Of a stretch of 64,000 nucleotides of DNA, positions 25,568 to 33,709 are shown in pieces. Numbering within the stretch: position 1 is the first letter of the stretch; every line of letters begins with the position of its first letter. The notes under the pieces are model-generated. The model did not search any database, was not told where the DNA came from, and saw nothing but the letters and a program-made list of their open reading frames with translations. Source of the DNA: Azospirillaceae bacterium (GTDB lineage: Bacteria; Pseudomonadota; Alphaproteobacteria; Azospirillales; Azospirillaceae). Location of the stretch: positions 558,001 through 622,000 of the forward strand of contig JAPWJW010000003.1 of NCBI GenBank assembly GCA_028283825.1, in the 5' to 3' direction. The position numbers and the translations under genes are program-made.

Positions 25568-28480
25568 ATGCTGAAGACCGTGAGTCGGGCGCGGTGCCGC
25601 AAGTCGTCCATCCACATTTCTGGCATCCGCATTTCCGCAAGCCGTATCGCGCTGATGGTGGCCTTGGCCGCCGGGGGGATGGCCGGCGGGACGGCGTGGG
25701 GTGCCGATGACCAGGCCGGCCAGCACCCGCCCGCCGACCAGGCGGCACCGGTGCCGCCCCCTGTGCCGGGAACCACGGCGGTGGCGCCGGGCGGGGCTGA
25801 CTCGCTGGATGAGATCATCGTGACCGGTTTCCGCCGCAGCCTGGATCTGGCGCTGCAGAACAAGCGTGAGGCCGCCGGCGTGGTCGACAGCATCGTGGCG
25901 GAAGACATCGCCAAGTTCCCCGACAACAACCTGGCGGAATCCATCCAGCGCATCCCCGGCGTCGCCATCAGCCGCGACGCGGGCGAGGGCCGGCAGATCT
26001 CCGTCCGCGGCCTGGGCCCCAACTTCACCCGCGTGCGGGTGAATGGCATGGACGCCATGGCCAGCACCGGCAGTTCCGACGCCCAGGGCGGCAACAACCG
26101 CTCCCGCGCCTTCGACTTCAACGTCTTCGGGTCGGAACTGTTCAGTAATTTGAGCGTGGTGAAGACCCCCTCGGCCGACCAGGAGGAAGGCTCCCTGGGC
26201 GCCGGCGTCGATCTCAGCACCCCGCATCCCCTTGATTTCGGGGGCTTCAAGCTCGCCATCAACGGCAAGGTGGACTACAACGACCAGAATGAGAAGGCGA
26301 CGCCCCGCGGCGCCATCCTGCTGAGCGACACCTTCGCTGACGGCAAGCTGGGCGCCCTGATCTCCTTCGCCTATTCCAAGCGCGACACCCTGCAGCTGAG
26401 TTCGGAAACCACGCGTTGGGCGTCCAACGCGTCCAACGCCACCTCCACTTATAACGGCGGCGTCACGGCCCCCGCCTCGTTGGCCGCCGTGAACGCATCC
26501 AACGTCTTCATGCCCCGCATCCCGCGCTACAGCGTCTATGAATACAATCAGGAACGCGCCGGCATGGTGACGTCCTTCCAGTACAAGCCGGATGAGGACA
26601 CGCTGATCAGCCTGGACGGCCTGTATTCCGACCTGTGGGGCAACCGCACGGAAAACGACCTGGAAGCCATCGGCTTCAGCCAGGCGCGCACCACGGTGGG
26701 CAGCATCGTCACCGGCAAGCCGGTGATCCAGGTGACCTCCGCCACCATCGACCCCAGCGGCAATCTGGTGGCCGGCACCTTCAACAATGTCGGTATCCGG
26801 TCGGAGTCCCGCTACGACGTGCTGAGCACGGTGTTCGGCCAGGAAACCCTGACCATCAAGCACAACTTCTCCAAGGATTTCCGGGTCAACGCGATGGGCG
26901 GCTATTCCATCTCGTCCTTCAGCAACCCGGTGCAGACGACCATCACGCTCGATAACCCGAACAGCAACGGCTATTCCTACAGCTACCTGGCCAACAGCCG
27001 CCTGCCGGTGCTGAAATACGGCTTCGATGTCACCAACCCCGCCAATTGGCAGTTGATCAACGGCCTGTCCAACATTCGCCTGCGGCCCAACGGCACCCAA
27101 AACAGCTATGGCGACGGTGACCTGAACTTCGAATACGACCTCACCAACGAACTGACGGTGAAGGCCGGCGTCCAGTTCAAGGATTTCACCTTCAACACCT
27201 GGAACAAGACGCGCGCCTCGGAAATCGCCGTGCCGACGTTGCCGGCCGGCACCACGCTGGCCAGCCTCATCACCCAGGGCGGCGGTGTCGCGGGTTTCGC
27301 CCCGGCCGGCACGCCTGCGACCTGGGCGGTGGCCGATATCGACGCCTTCGCCCGCGCGCTGAACATCTACAGCAACACCGGCACCTTCAAGGTCAGCGAG
27401 TCCGGCACCGGCTCGCTGGGCAGCAACTATTCGGTTGAAGAAAAGGACTGGGGATATTACGTCCAGGCCGACTTCCACACCGACCGCCTGGGCCTGCCCA
27501 TCCGCGGCAACCTAGGCGGCCGGTTCGTCACCACCGACCAGACCTCCTCCGGTTACCAGGCGGTGGGCAGCGCGCCCACCTGGGTGACGGTCAATACCGA
27601 CTACAACAAGTTCCTGCCGTCCATGAACCTGGTGGGTGAGGTGACCAGCGACTTCCTGGTCCGTGCCGCCTTGGCCCAGGTGATGGTGCGCAACGACCTG
27701 TCCTCGCTGAACCCCGGCGGCAGCGTCAACGTGGCCGGCACCAACCGCACGGTCACCTCGGGCAACCCCTACCTGAAGCCGATCGAGGCCAAGACCGCCG
27801 ACCTGTCGTTCGAGTATTACTTCGCGCCGCAGTCGCTGATTTCCGTCGGCCTGTTCTACAAGGACATCAACAGCTACGTGCAGACCTTGAGCGAGAACAA
27901 GGTCTACAACACCTCTGGCCTGCCGCTCAGCCTGCTGAACGGCACGGGGCTCACGGGTGGCGAGGTCTTCACCTTCAGCACGCCGGTCAACACCAAGGGC
28001 GGCGACCTGAAGGGTGTGGAGGTCAACTATCAGCAGCCCTTCAACTTCCTGGACGGGTGGTGGTCCAACTTCGGCCTGCTGGCCAACTACACCCACGTGG
28101 AATCCAGCATCAACTACCTGATCTCCGCCACCTCCACCGCGACGCAGATCGCCGACCTCGTCGGCCTGTCCAAGAACGCCTACAACGGCACGCTGTACTA
28201 CGATGACAAGACGTTCAGCGCCCGTATCTCCGCCGCCTACCGCAGCGGTTACCTGACCCAGGTACCCGGACGCAACGGCAACGACGTCGAAGGCACCAAT
28301 TCCACCATCAACGTGGACTTTGCCTCGTCCTACGCGGTGAACGAGCAACTGAGCTTCAGCTTCAACGCCATCAACCTGACCAATGAGTGCAACGACCAGT
28401 ATGTCGGCACCGTCAACCGCCTGAACTACTACAACTGCACCGGCCGCATTTACGAGGCCGGCTTTTCCTTCAAGTACTGA
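25568..28480 (+). CDS. TonB-dependent outer-membrane receptor (Xanthomonas/Caulobacter carbohydrate type)
   Basis: 970 residues from the ATG at 25568. A long signal region is followed by a proline-rich stretch and a TonB box (LDEIIVTGFRRSLDLAL). The plug domain has the family signature VVDSIVAEDIAKFPDNNLAE, then SIQRIPGVAISRDAGEGRQI and SVRGLGPNFTRVRVNGMDAM. A 22-stranded barrel follows, with NEQLSFSFNAINLTNE near the end and a terminal aromatic (FSFKY). It should import oligosaccharides too large for porins, energised by TonB-ExbBD, which are not encoded here. Two operator copies upstream and two terminators downstream mark it as a monocistronic, strongly regulated unit; oligogalacturonate is the likely cargo by context. 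Confidence 0.95.
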   Translation: MLKTVSRARCRKSSIHISGIRISASRIALMVALAAGGMAGGTAWGADDQAGQHPPADQAAPVPPPVPGTTAVAPGGADSLDEIIVTGFRRSLDLALQNKREAAGVVDSIVAEDIAKFPDNNLAESIQRIPGVAISRDAGEGRQISVRGLGPNFTRVRVNGMDAMASTGSSDAQGGNNRSRAFDFNVFGSELFSNLSVVKTPSADQEEGSLGAGVDLSTPHPLDFGGFKLAINGKVDYNDQNEKATPRGAILLSDTFADGKLGALISFAYSKRDTLQLSSETTRWASNASNATSTYNGGVTAPASLAAVNASNVFMPRIPRYSVYEYNQERAGMVTSFQYKPDEDTLISLDGLYSDLWGNRTENDLEAIGFSQARTTVGSIVTGKPVIQVTSATIDPSGNLVAGTFNNVGIRSESRYDVLSTVFGQETLTIKHNFSKDFRVNAMGGYSISSFSNPVQTTITLDNPNSNGYSYSYLANSRLPVLKYGFDVTNPANWQLINGLSNIRLRPNGTQNSYGDGDLNFEYDLTNELTVKAGVQFKDFTFNTWNKTRASEIAVPTLPAGTTLASLITQGGGVAGFAPAGTPATWAVADIDAFARALNIYSNTGTFKVSESGTGSLGSNYSVEEKDWGYYVQADFHTDRLGLPIRGNLGGRFVTTDQTSSGYQAVGSAPTWVTVNTDYNKFLPSMNLVGEVTSDFLVRAALAQVMVRNDLSSLNPGGSVNVAGTNRTVTSGNPYLKPIEAKTADLSFEYYFAPQSLISVGLFYKDINSYVQTLSENKVYNTSGLPLSLLNGTGLTGGEVFTFSTPVNTKGGDLKGVEVNYQQPFNFLDGWWSNFGLLANYTHVESSINYLISATSTATQIADLVGLSKNAYNGTLYYDDKTFSARISAAYRSGYLTQVPGRNGNDVEGTNSTINVDFASSYAVNEQLSFSFNAINLTNECNDQYVGTVNRLNYYNCTGRIYEAGFSFKY

Positions 28481-28510
28481 TCCGGCAAGTACGGATCCCA
28501 GACGAAATAG

Positions 28511-28545
28511 CCGGGACGTGGGTTCGAGGCGGCGTCCCGGTTTTC
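28511..28545 (+). terminator. Rho-independent terminator 1 after TonB receptor
   Basis: CCGGGACG ... CGTCCCGG stem with a loop of about 14 bases, followed by TTTTC, 30 bases after the receptor stop codon. Confidence 0.8.
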
Positions 28546-28582
28546 TGATCCTCTGCCACGCACTCTTCGCTGCGACTCTCCC

Positions 28583-28614
28583 AGCGCGCCGGCCCCTACC
28601 GGCGCGCTTTTTTC
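28583..28614 (+). terminator. Rho-independent terminator 2 after TonB receptor
   Basis: AGCGCGCCGG-CCCCTA-CCGGCGCGCT followed by TTTTT, a perfect 10-base stem. It gives tandem termination behind the receptor gene. Confidence 0.85.
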
Positions 28615-28644
28615 TTGCCGGCCGGATCGGGGCGTAACACCTTG

Positions 28645-29094
28645 ATGGCAGGGCAGAATGGACTGGGGGCGGGTGCCATGGCGGCGATGGGGATGGGCAC
28701 CCGCATGGTGTCGGTGGGCCTACTGACCTTCATCATTTCCTCCGCCGCCCTGAGCCAGGATGCCCCCCAGACATTGCTGCCCTTGGCGCCACCCTCATCC
28801 CAAGCCGGCCCCAGGGCTGCGCCCGCAGCGCCCCAAGGGGCCGTTCAAGGTGAAATCACGGTCGAGGCGCCGCCCTTCACCATGCCCGATCCCTTGGAGC
28901 AGGAGCGGTTCCTGCGGGAGGAGGCGGAGAAGTGGCGCTTCGCCAACCAGGAAACCTACTTCACCGCCAGCCGTGAGGATCAATTCCTGCGCCTGCCGGA
29001 GATGAACACCGGCACCACGCTGGACCAGCGCTACCTGGGCAGCTTGCTGCACCCCTGCAAGCTGAACCTGGCGCACGTCATCGAGTGCCGCTGA
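28645..29094 (+). CDS. Hypothetical secreted protein
   Basis: 149 residues from ATG 28645 (28678 is an alternative). A hydrophobic segment MVSVGLLTFIISSAALSQ looks like a signal peptide. The mature part has a proline/alanine-rich stretch, then a charged helix PLEQERFLREEAEKWRFANQ and a C-terminal segment with two cysteines (LHPCKLNLAHVIECR) that could form a disulfide. I do not recognise a family. It ends 17 bases inside the 3' end of the convergent nitronate monooxygenase gene. Confidence 0.5.
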   Translation: MAGQNGLGAGAMAAMGMGTRMVSVGLLTFIISSAALSQDAPQTLLPLAPPSSQAGPRAAPAAPQGAVQGEITVEAPPFTMPDPLEQERFLREEAEKWRFANQETYFTASREDQFLRLPEMNTGTTLDQRYLGSLLHPCKLNLAHVIECR

Positions 29095-30159
29095 GGCGGG
29101 CCAGGGCTTCCTCTGCCAGCACCCGCGTCAGTTCGCCGGCGGGCAGGGCCTTGGCCAGCCGCGCGGCCTGGCCGGACCACTGGTTGGTGAAATCGCCATG
29201 CCCCGCCGCTTCCGCCTTGGTGCGCAAGGGGATCAGCGCGCCGCCGGCGGTGGGGAAGGCGGGCGGGGCGGAGGACAGGGGCCCCACCTCACGCATCAGG
29301 CGGTTCACCACGCCGCGGGCCGGCCGACCGGTGAACAGGTTGGTCAGGGCTGTGCCGTCGTCGGCCACACTTTCCAGTGCCTGACGGTGGATTTCGGGGA
29401 TCTTGGCCTCCGGGCTGAACAGATAGGCGGTGCCGATCTGCACGGCCGACGCGCCCAGGGCCAGGGCCGCCACCACGCCGCGCGCGTCGGCGATGCCGCC
29501 GGCCGCGATCACCGGCACCGACACGGCGTCAGCCACCTGCGGCACCAGGGCGAAGGTGCCGACTTGGGTTGCCATGTCATCGGACAGGAAGTTGCCGCGA
29601 TGGCCGCCGGCCTCCAACCCCATGGCGATGATGGCGTCAACGCCGTGATGCTCCAGCCAGCGCGCCTCGGCCACCGTGGTGGCGGAGGAGATGACCTTGG
29701 CACCGGCGGCCTTCACCCGCTCCAGCAGCAGCTTGCCCGGCAGGCCGAAGTGGAAACTGACCACCGCCGGCCGGATCTCCTCCACCAGGGCGCAGAAGTC
29801 GGCGTCGAAGGGCGTGCGGCCCCCGGCCGGCGGCGTGGCTTCCGGATCCAGGCCCAGTTCCACGTAGTAAGGCGCCAGGCGGGCACGCCAGGCCAGGGCA
29901 CGTGCCGGATCCGGCACCGGTGGGGTGTGGCAGAAGAAGTTGATGTTGAAGGGGCGACCGGTGGCGCCCTTTACCTCCGCCACCGCGGCGCGCAGGCCAT
30001 CCAGCGTGTATTGCGCGCCGGGCAGGGAACCCAGAGACCGCCCGCGTTGCTGACAGCCGTCACCATGGCGGGGGTGGTGGCGCCCGCCATGGGCGCCTGG
30101 ATGATGGGGGTTTCGATTCCGAACAGGTCCAGGATACGGCGATCGGGCCAGGTGGTCAT
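29078..30159 (-). pseudogene. Nitronate monooxygenase / NAD(P)H-dependent flavin oxidoreductase, frameshifted
   Basis: The N-terminal piece starts at ATG 30159 behind GGGAG and reads MTTWPDRRILDLFGIETPII, QAPMAGATTPAMVTAVSNAGGL, then loses frame. Skipping two bases (a CT duplication near 30030-30037) restores GSLPGAQYTLDGLRAAVAEV and the long downstream frame with NINFFCHTPPVPD, IAMGLEAGGHRGNF and QIGTAYLFSPEA, the FMN-binding signatures of the nitronate monooxygenase / 2-nitropropane dioxygenase family. The full gene would be about 360 residues, the normal size. It is either a genuine pseudogene or an assembly error. An intact enzyme would oxidise alkyl nitronates or act as an FMN oxidoreductase in the cytoplasm. 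Confidence 0.85.
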
Positions 30160-30304
30160 CTTGGGAACTCCCTCTGTCATGGCGCCGCGGGGCCGGTGCG
30201 CTACCTCGACACCAGCGGACGGCCTGCCATCCAGCAAAAGCTTGCTCACCCCATTGATCAACGCCCCTTTCCGCTGGTCTGTCACCGCGGTTTGGCGGGG
30301 CCGA

Positions 30305-30517
30305 TCACCAGTGCGGCGGCGGCTTTTCATCCTGGGGGGAGGGGCGCCAGCCGGCCTCCGCCTCCTGCAGCCGGGTCAGCAGCCGGCGCAGGCGGGCCGT
30401 CAGCATGTCGATCATCTGGCCCTGGTCGGCCACCACCTGGGACAATTCCTCCGCCATGCGCTCATGATGGGCGATGCGGGTTTCCAGTTCGATGAGCCGT
30501 TGCTCGATCTGATCCAT
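30305..30517 (-). CDS. slyX: SlyX family protein
   Basis: 70 residues, the usual size. The sequence is a coiled coil, IEQRLIELETRIAHHERMAE then ELSQVVADQGQMIDMLTARL, ending with the diagnostic PxxEKPPPHW tail. The cellular role of SlyX is unclear; it is widely conserved in Proteobacteria. It sits alone between a frameshifted oxidoreductase gene and an AraC regulator on the same strand. Confidence 0.9.
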   Translation of the reverse strand: MDQIEQRLIELETRIAHHERMAEELSQVVADQGQMIDMLTARLRRLLTRLQEAEAGWRPSPQDEKPPPHW

Positions 30518-30604
30518 GGGAGCGGGCCTTATCAGGGGTGTTGTCCGGCTCGATGGTCCGGGCGGGCCCCTCTATAGCACCGGCCGCGTGCTGTTGGAAA
30601 AAGA

Positions 30605-31207
30605 TCAGGCCGCCTGGTCCGATGCCGTGACCGCCGCCGGATTGACCGCTTTGGAGGTGCCTGGCGGCGTGTCTTGGGCGTGCCGCCGCCAGGCGCCCGG
30701 CGTCATGCCCACGGTCTGGCGGAACAGGCGGCTCAGGTGCGCCTGGTCGGCCAGGCCGCAGGCCAGGGCGATGTGTGACAGGGGTTCCGGCGTCCGGGTC
30801 ATCAGATGCTTGGCGCGCTCCACCCGCTGGTGGATGACATATTGGGTGAACGGCATGCCGAAGGTGATGCGGAACGCGCGGGAGAAATAGCTGGTGCTGA
30901 GACGCGCCAAGTCGGCCACGTCGCGGATGCGCACGGCCTCCGCCAGATGCTGGTCGATGTGCGCCTGGACGCGGCGCACCTGCCAAGGCGCCAGGCCGCC
31001 GGTGGCCGGTGGCGTATCGCTCAGGCTATCGCGCAGCAGTTCCGCCGCCCGTTGCAGGCAATCCGCTGCCGCCGGCCTGTCCTGTTCCAGCAAGGCCAAG
31101 GTGTCGTGCAGCAGCGCCACGATGCGCTCACGACGCTGGATGACACCGGAAACTGGGCGACTGACGCCGGAAGCGCTTGCGCCAAACACGGGCACGATGC
31201 TGAGCAT
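30605..31207 (-). CDS. AraC-family transcriptional regulator, short form
   Basis: 200 residues. The C-terminal two-thirds carry both helix-turn-helix motifs of AraC proteins: VRIRDVADLARLSTSYFSRA then FRITFGMPFTQYVIHQRVER, followed by ALACGLADQAHLSRLFRQTV and GMTPGAWRRHA. The N-terminal part is only about 85 residues and has no cupin or other recognised sensor domain, though VALLHDTLALLEQDRPAAAD may be a dimerisation helix. Target genes are not evident; neighbours are slyX and a 270-base intergenic gap. Confidence 0.9.
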   Translation of the reverse strand: MLSIVPVFGASASGVSRPVSGVIQRRERIVALLHDTLALLEQDRPAAADCLQRAAELLRDSLSDTPPATGGLAPWQVRRVQAHIDQHLAEAVRIRDVADLARLSTSYFSRAFRITFGMPFTQYVIHQRVERAKHLMTRTPEPLSHIALACGLADQAHLSRLFRQTVGMTPGAWRRHAQDTPPGTSKAVNPAAVTASDQAA

Positions 31208-31425
31208 GGCGACAATCCTCGTTCAAACGCGGCGCCGATCACCGCATTTCCCGGGGGCCAAGATCAGGCCGGGCCTCAATGGTGTCGAATAAATGGATGA
31301 AAATTGGCGCTAATTCCGTAAGCCTGATCCCGGTGGATTGCTGTATTATTTCCATAATCTTCCTTATCGGTTTTTCTTATGTAGACGGATGGACTCAAAA
31401 ACCAAGTGCGACTTCCCCGCCGTGC

Positions 31426-31459
31426 GCATGGACGCCGTGGGCAGCCACGGCGTCCATGC
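31426..31459. terminator. Perfect 15-base-pair hairpin, probable terminator
   Basis: GCATGGACGCCGTGG-GCAG-CCACGGCGTCCATGC forms a perfect 15-bp stem with a 4-base loop, followed by CTTTTG on the plus strand. It starts 20 bases after the stop of the minus-strand gene ending at 31479, so it most likely ends that transcript, though the T-run favours the plus direction. Confidence 0.6.
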
Positions 31460-31478
31460 CTTTTGCCGATGTCGGGTT

Positions 31479-31772
31479 TCAGCCCGCGCTGGCGGTCTTG
31501 CCGGCATCCTCTTCGGTGCCGTCGCCCAGGGCGGCCAACGCGGCCTTGATGGCGCTCATCTGCTCCGCGGTCTTGGGCGGTTCGCCGGTGGTCATGTTCT
31601 CTTCCGACGCCACCATCATCAGGTGCACGTCATGCTCCCAATGGCGCAGCAGCAGGACCTTTTCCGCCCGGTTCAGTTGGTCGCAGACCACCAGGTCGTG
31701 GGGCGTTTCGAAATAGCGCGATACATCGCCGAGCAGCGTGTCGATGTCTGGGATGGCCTCGTGAACAGTCAT
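31479..31772 (-). CDS. Hypothetical small acidic protein
   Basis: 97 residues, no signal peptide, no membrane segment. The sequence is MTVHEAIPDIDTLLGDVSRY, then a helical block FETPHDLVVCDQLNRAEKVL, LLRHWEHDVHLMMVASEENM, then a lysine/glutamate-rich linker. The short N-terminal half looks like small proteins found beside stress genes in alphaproteobacteria, but I do not recognise a named family. It precedes a strong hairpin. Upstream are a DUF3309 peptide and an EcfG sigma factor on the same strand, so stress control is possible. Confidence 0.65.
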   Translation of the reverse strand: MTVHEAIPDIDTLLGDVSRYFETPHDLVVCDQLNRAEKVLLLRHWEHDVHLMMVASEENMTTGEPPKTAEQMSAIKAALAALGDGTEEDAGKTASAG

Positions 31773-31817
31773 GATGAACCTCCCTTGTGATTCAATTGGT
31801 TGTCTGGTCGTGGTGCG

Positions 31818-31973
31818 TCAGACCCGACCGGTCAGCACCAGGACAAGAACGACGATGAGCACAATGCTCAACAGGCCGCTGGGGCCATAGCCCCATCCCC
31901 GGCTGTGGGGCCAACTGGGAAAGGCGCCCAGCAGCAGCAGAATCAAGACGACGAGCAGGATGGTGCCGAGCAT
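31818..31973 (-). CDS. DUF3309 family small membrane protein
   Basis: 51 residues. The ATG follows GGAGGAAACC, an excellent ribosome site. The sequence MLGTILLVVLILLLLGAFPS, WPHSRGWGYGPSG, LLSIVLIVVLVLVLTGRV matches the DUF3309 pattern: a hydrophobic helix, a conserved PxWPHSRGWGYGPSG turn and a second hydrophobic helix. The function is unknown; the family is widespread in alphaproteobacteria, often near stress genes. It lies 335 bases from the EcfG sigma factor gene. Confidence 0.85.
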   Translation of the reverse strand: MLGTILLVVLILLLLGAFPSWPHSRGWGYGPSGLLSIVLIVVLVLVLTGRV

Positions 31974-32018
31974 GGTTTCCTCCGAAGTTCGCCGCTGTTG
32001 ATTTGTAACCGCCTGGCG

Positions 32019-32264
32019 TTAGGCGGGTGCGCCGGCTTGATGATCCGCCGCCATCACCGTCCGACGAGACTGGGTCCGGTGAACCTTGGCCTGCCGGGCC
32101 TGCGCTGAAGAAAGCGCTTGCTGCTCCGCCACGGGCCCCGCTTTCCGGCACTCAGCGGCCCAGCCATCAGCTTTACGGGTGGTACCGACAGACGCCGACA
32201 GCCATTGCCCGGACATCCGGCTCCACTGTGCGGCATCGCGCGACCAAGGCTTCCTCTCAGGCAC
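32019..32264 (-). CDS. Possible small basic protein (low support)
   Basis: 81 residues from a GTG with a weak AGGTGAA ahead. The composition is basic and alanine-rich (WSRDAAQWSRMSGQWLSA, then AECRKAGPVAEQQALSSAQA). No family is recognised. It lies between the DUF3309 gene and the EcfG gene on the same strand, 43 bases after the latter. It may equally be non-coding; reported because the roughly 330-base gap otherwise holds nothing. Confidence 0.3.
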   Translation of the reverse strand: MPERKPWSRDAAQWSRMSGQWLSASVGTTRKADGWAAECRKAGPVAEQQALSSAQARQAKVHRTQSRRTVMAADHQAGAPA

Positions 32265-32307
32265 TTCACCTAATTCCTTATTCCTGAATGATACCGTGAC
32301 TTGCGGT

Positions 32308-32889
32308 TCAGTGGCTGCTGGCCGTGGTGTGGGAACGATCCCAGGCGCTGGCGGCCCCCAGCGTGGCGGTGGTGTCGATGCCGAGCCCCTGCCCGTCCAG
32401 GCCCATCAGGTCGGCCAGCTTGGCCCGGCCGCGGTTCACGCGGCTTTTGATTGTGCCCAGCGCGCAGCCGCAAATCTCGGCCGCTTCCTCATAACTGGCG
32501 CCGGTGCCGCCCACCAGGACCAGCGCCTCGCGCTGTTCCACCGGCAGCTTCATCAAGGCCACTTTCAACTCGCGGCTGGCGATGCCCCATTCCTGTTCCG
32601 GATTGATGGTCAGGCGGGCGGTATGCACGCCATCGGGATCCGCCACTTCGCGCTGCTGGTGCTTGGCGATGGAGTAATAGCGGTTCCGCAGGATGGTGAA
32701 GAGCCAGGCGCGCAGGTTGGTGCCGGGGGTGAACTGGGCGCTGTGGGACCAGGCGCGGACGATGGCGTCCTGCACCAAATCATCCGTGTCGGCGGCGTTG
32801 TTGGTCAACGACCGCGCGAAGGCGCGCATCGCCGGGATCAGCTTGATCAGTTCGTTGCGAAAGGTGGGCGATGTCTCAGCGGATTGCAT
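32308..32889 (-). CDS. ecfG: RNA polymerase sigma factor, EcfG type (general stress response)
   Basis: 193 residues. Region 2 is visible as LIKLIPAMRAFARSLTNNAA, DTDDLVQDAIVRAWSH and NLRAWLFTILRNRYYS. Region 4 is LMKLPVEQREALVLVGGTGA, SYEEAAEICGCALGTIKSRV, NRGRAKL. This is the ECF15/EcfG group, which in alphaproteobacteria drives the general stress response and is sequestered by NepR until PhyR is phosphorylated. A NepR-like gene lies divergently 460 bases away, while a PhyR gene is not in the window. The extra 25 residues after region 4 are low complexity. Confidence 0.88.
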   Translation of the reverse strand: MQSAETSPTFRNELIKLIPAMRAFARSLTNNAADTDDLVQDAIVRAWSHSAQFTPGTNLRAWLFTILRNRYYSIAKHQQREVADPDGVHTARLTINPEQEWGIASRELKVALMKLPVEQREALVLVGGTGASYEEAAEICGCALGTIKSRVNRGRAKLADLMGLDGQGLGIDTTATLGAASAWDRSHTTASSH

Positions 32890-33351
32890 GGGGTCACCCC
32901 TTTTTTCGGTGGGCCCTTACGTAAGCGGGCTCGTGAGCGTCTTCACGAATAATCACGCGTTCCTGACAGCATTTCCTGGAACTGTATCGCCGCGATTTCG
33001 TGTTTTCTCTATCGTCACTATAAGCAAACGCCGTCTACAGCGTCCCTCCACAATTCGGGAAAATCCCTAGGTTTAAGGCTGTATTTAATCGGTCTACTCG
33101 GCCGATGGCCTATGACCATCCGATTATCCATGCACCGCGGGATGGAGGGCGGGGTTAGTCTATTCAACAGCGAAAAAGGGATATTCTGTGGTACCGGCGC
33201 CGACGGTTCCCTACGCCCATCGCGATGCTGCCATGCCGCGTGGGCGTAGGTGAAAAGGCGCTTATCCCGTTGCCGGCGCGGAACAAAGCCACCGGCCGCC
33301 GCTTTAGTCATTGAGCGAACGGCCTAGGCCCGGCTTTTTTGGAAGGACGTC
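32890..33351. other. Intergenic region between divergent ecfG and nepR-like genes
   Basis: 462 bases with lower GC than the neighbours at 32940-33180. It holds GGAAC elements at 32978-32982 (16 bases before CGTGTT) and 33280-33284, resembling the GGAAC part of EcfG-dependent promoters but with poor -10 matches, and a strong hairpin at 33210-33250. An open frame on the minus strand here has no homology signal and no ribosome site, so it is not called. Confidence 0.4.
33210..33250. other. Long hairpin upstream of nepR-like gene
   Basis: CCTACGCCCA-T-CGCG, loop of 12, CGCG-TGGGCGTAGG: fourteen base pairs with a single bulged T. It is not followed by a T-run, so it is unlikely to be a simple terminator; it could be a leader-RNA structure or a protein-binding palindrome. 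Confidence 0.5.
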
Positions 33352-33588
33352 ATGATCAAGCGGCAAAAGAACATTGAATTTCAATACCATCACGGCTCCG
33401 GCCCGATCATGGCGGCGACCAATCCGGCGCGCGCGGCCTATGCCGCCCCCTCTGACGCCCTACAGGACATGGTCGACCAGCACATCCGGGAGATGTACTG
33501 CGAAGCTGTGGCGGAGCCCCTGCCCGCCGAAATCCTGGCCTTGCTGGGCCGATTGGGTTTGACGGAGGCCAAGCAGCGCCTCAACTGA
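33352..33588 (+). CDS. NepR-like anti-sigma factor
   Basis: 78 residues; the ATG follows GGAAGGACGTC. The C-terminal core DALQDMVDQHIREMYCEAVA, EPLPAEILALLGRLG aligns with the NepR family pattern: a first helix with I-x-x-x-L/M-Y, then V-x-EP-x-P, then a second helix L-x-x-LL-x-x-L. NepR binds and inactivates EcfG-type sigma factors and is displaced by phosphorylated PhyR. It is encoded divergently from an ecfG gene, consistent with this role, although the usual arrangement is nepR-ecfG in one operon. A strong terminator follows. Confidence 0.7.
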   Translation: MIKRQKNIEFQYHHGSGPIMAATNPARAAYAAPSDALQDMVDQHIREMYCEAVAEPLPAEILALLGRLGLTEAKQRLN

Positions 33589-33631
33589 CGTTCCGGTTCG
33601 GCACATGGCGGGCCAGGAATAGGCCCAGATG

Positions 33632-33667
33632 AAAGGCCGGTCCCCCGAAAGAGGGACCGGCCTTTGA
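33632..33667 (+). terminator. Terminator after nepR-like gene
   Basis: AAAGGCCGGTCCC-CCGAAAGA-GGGACCGGCCTTT, a perfect 13-base stem. It serves both the plus-strand nepR-like gene and, by its A/T symmetry, the convergent minus-strand SRPBCC gene. Confidence 0.85.
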
Positions 33668-33709
33668 ACAACCCCTGCCCGTGGACGGTGGTTCCCGGCC
33701 GTTACCGCC

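Noticed and set aside
25463-27478. Long minus-strand frame opposite the TonB receptor
   Set aside because: The composition is typical of antisense frames and has no family motif; the plus strand encodes a clear receptor.
31140-31153. TGACACCGGAAACT, similar to the LacI operator
   Set aside because: It lacks the central ACCGGT, lies inside the AraC-type gene and is not near a catabolic gene.
33018-33311. Open frame of 97 codons on the minus strand between ecfG and the nepR-like gene
   Set aside because: No ribosome site, odd composition and overlap with the strong hairpin; non-coding is more likely.
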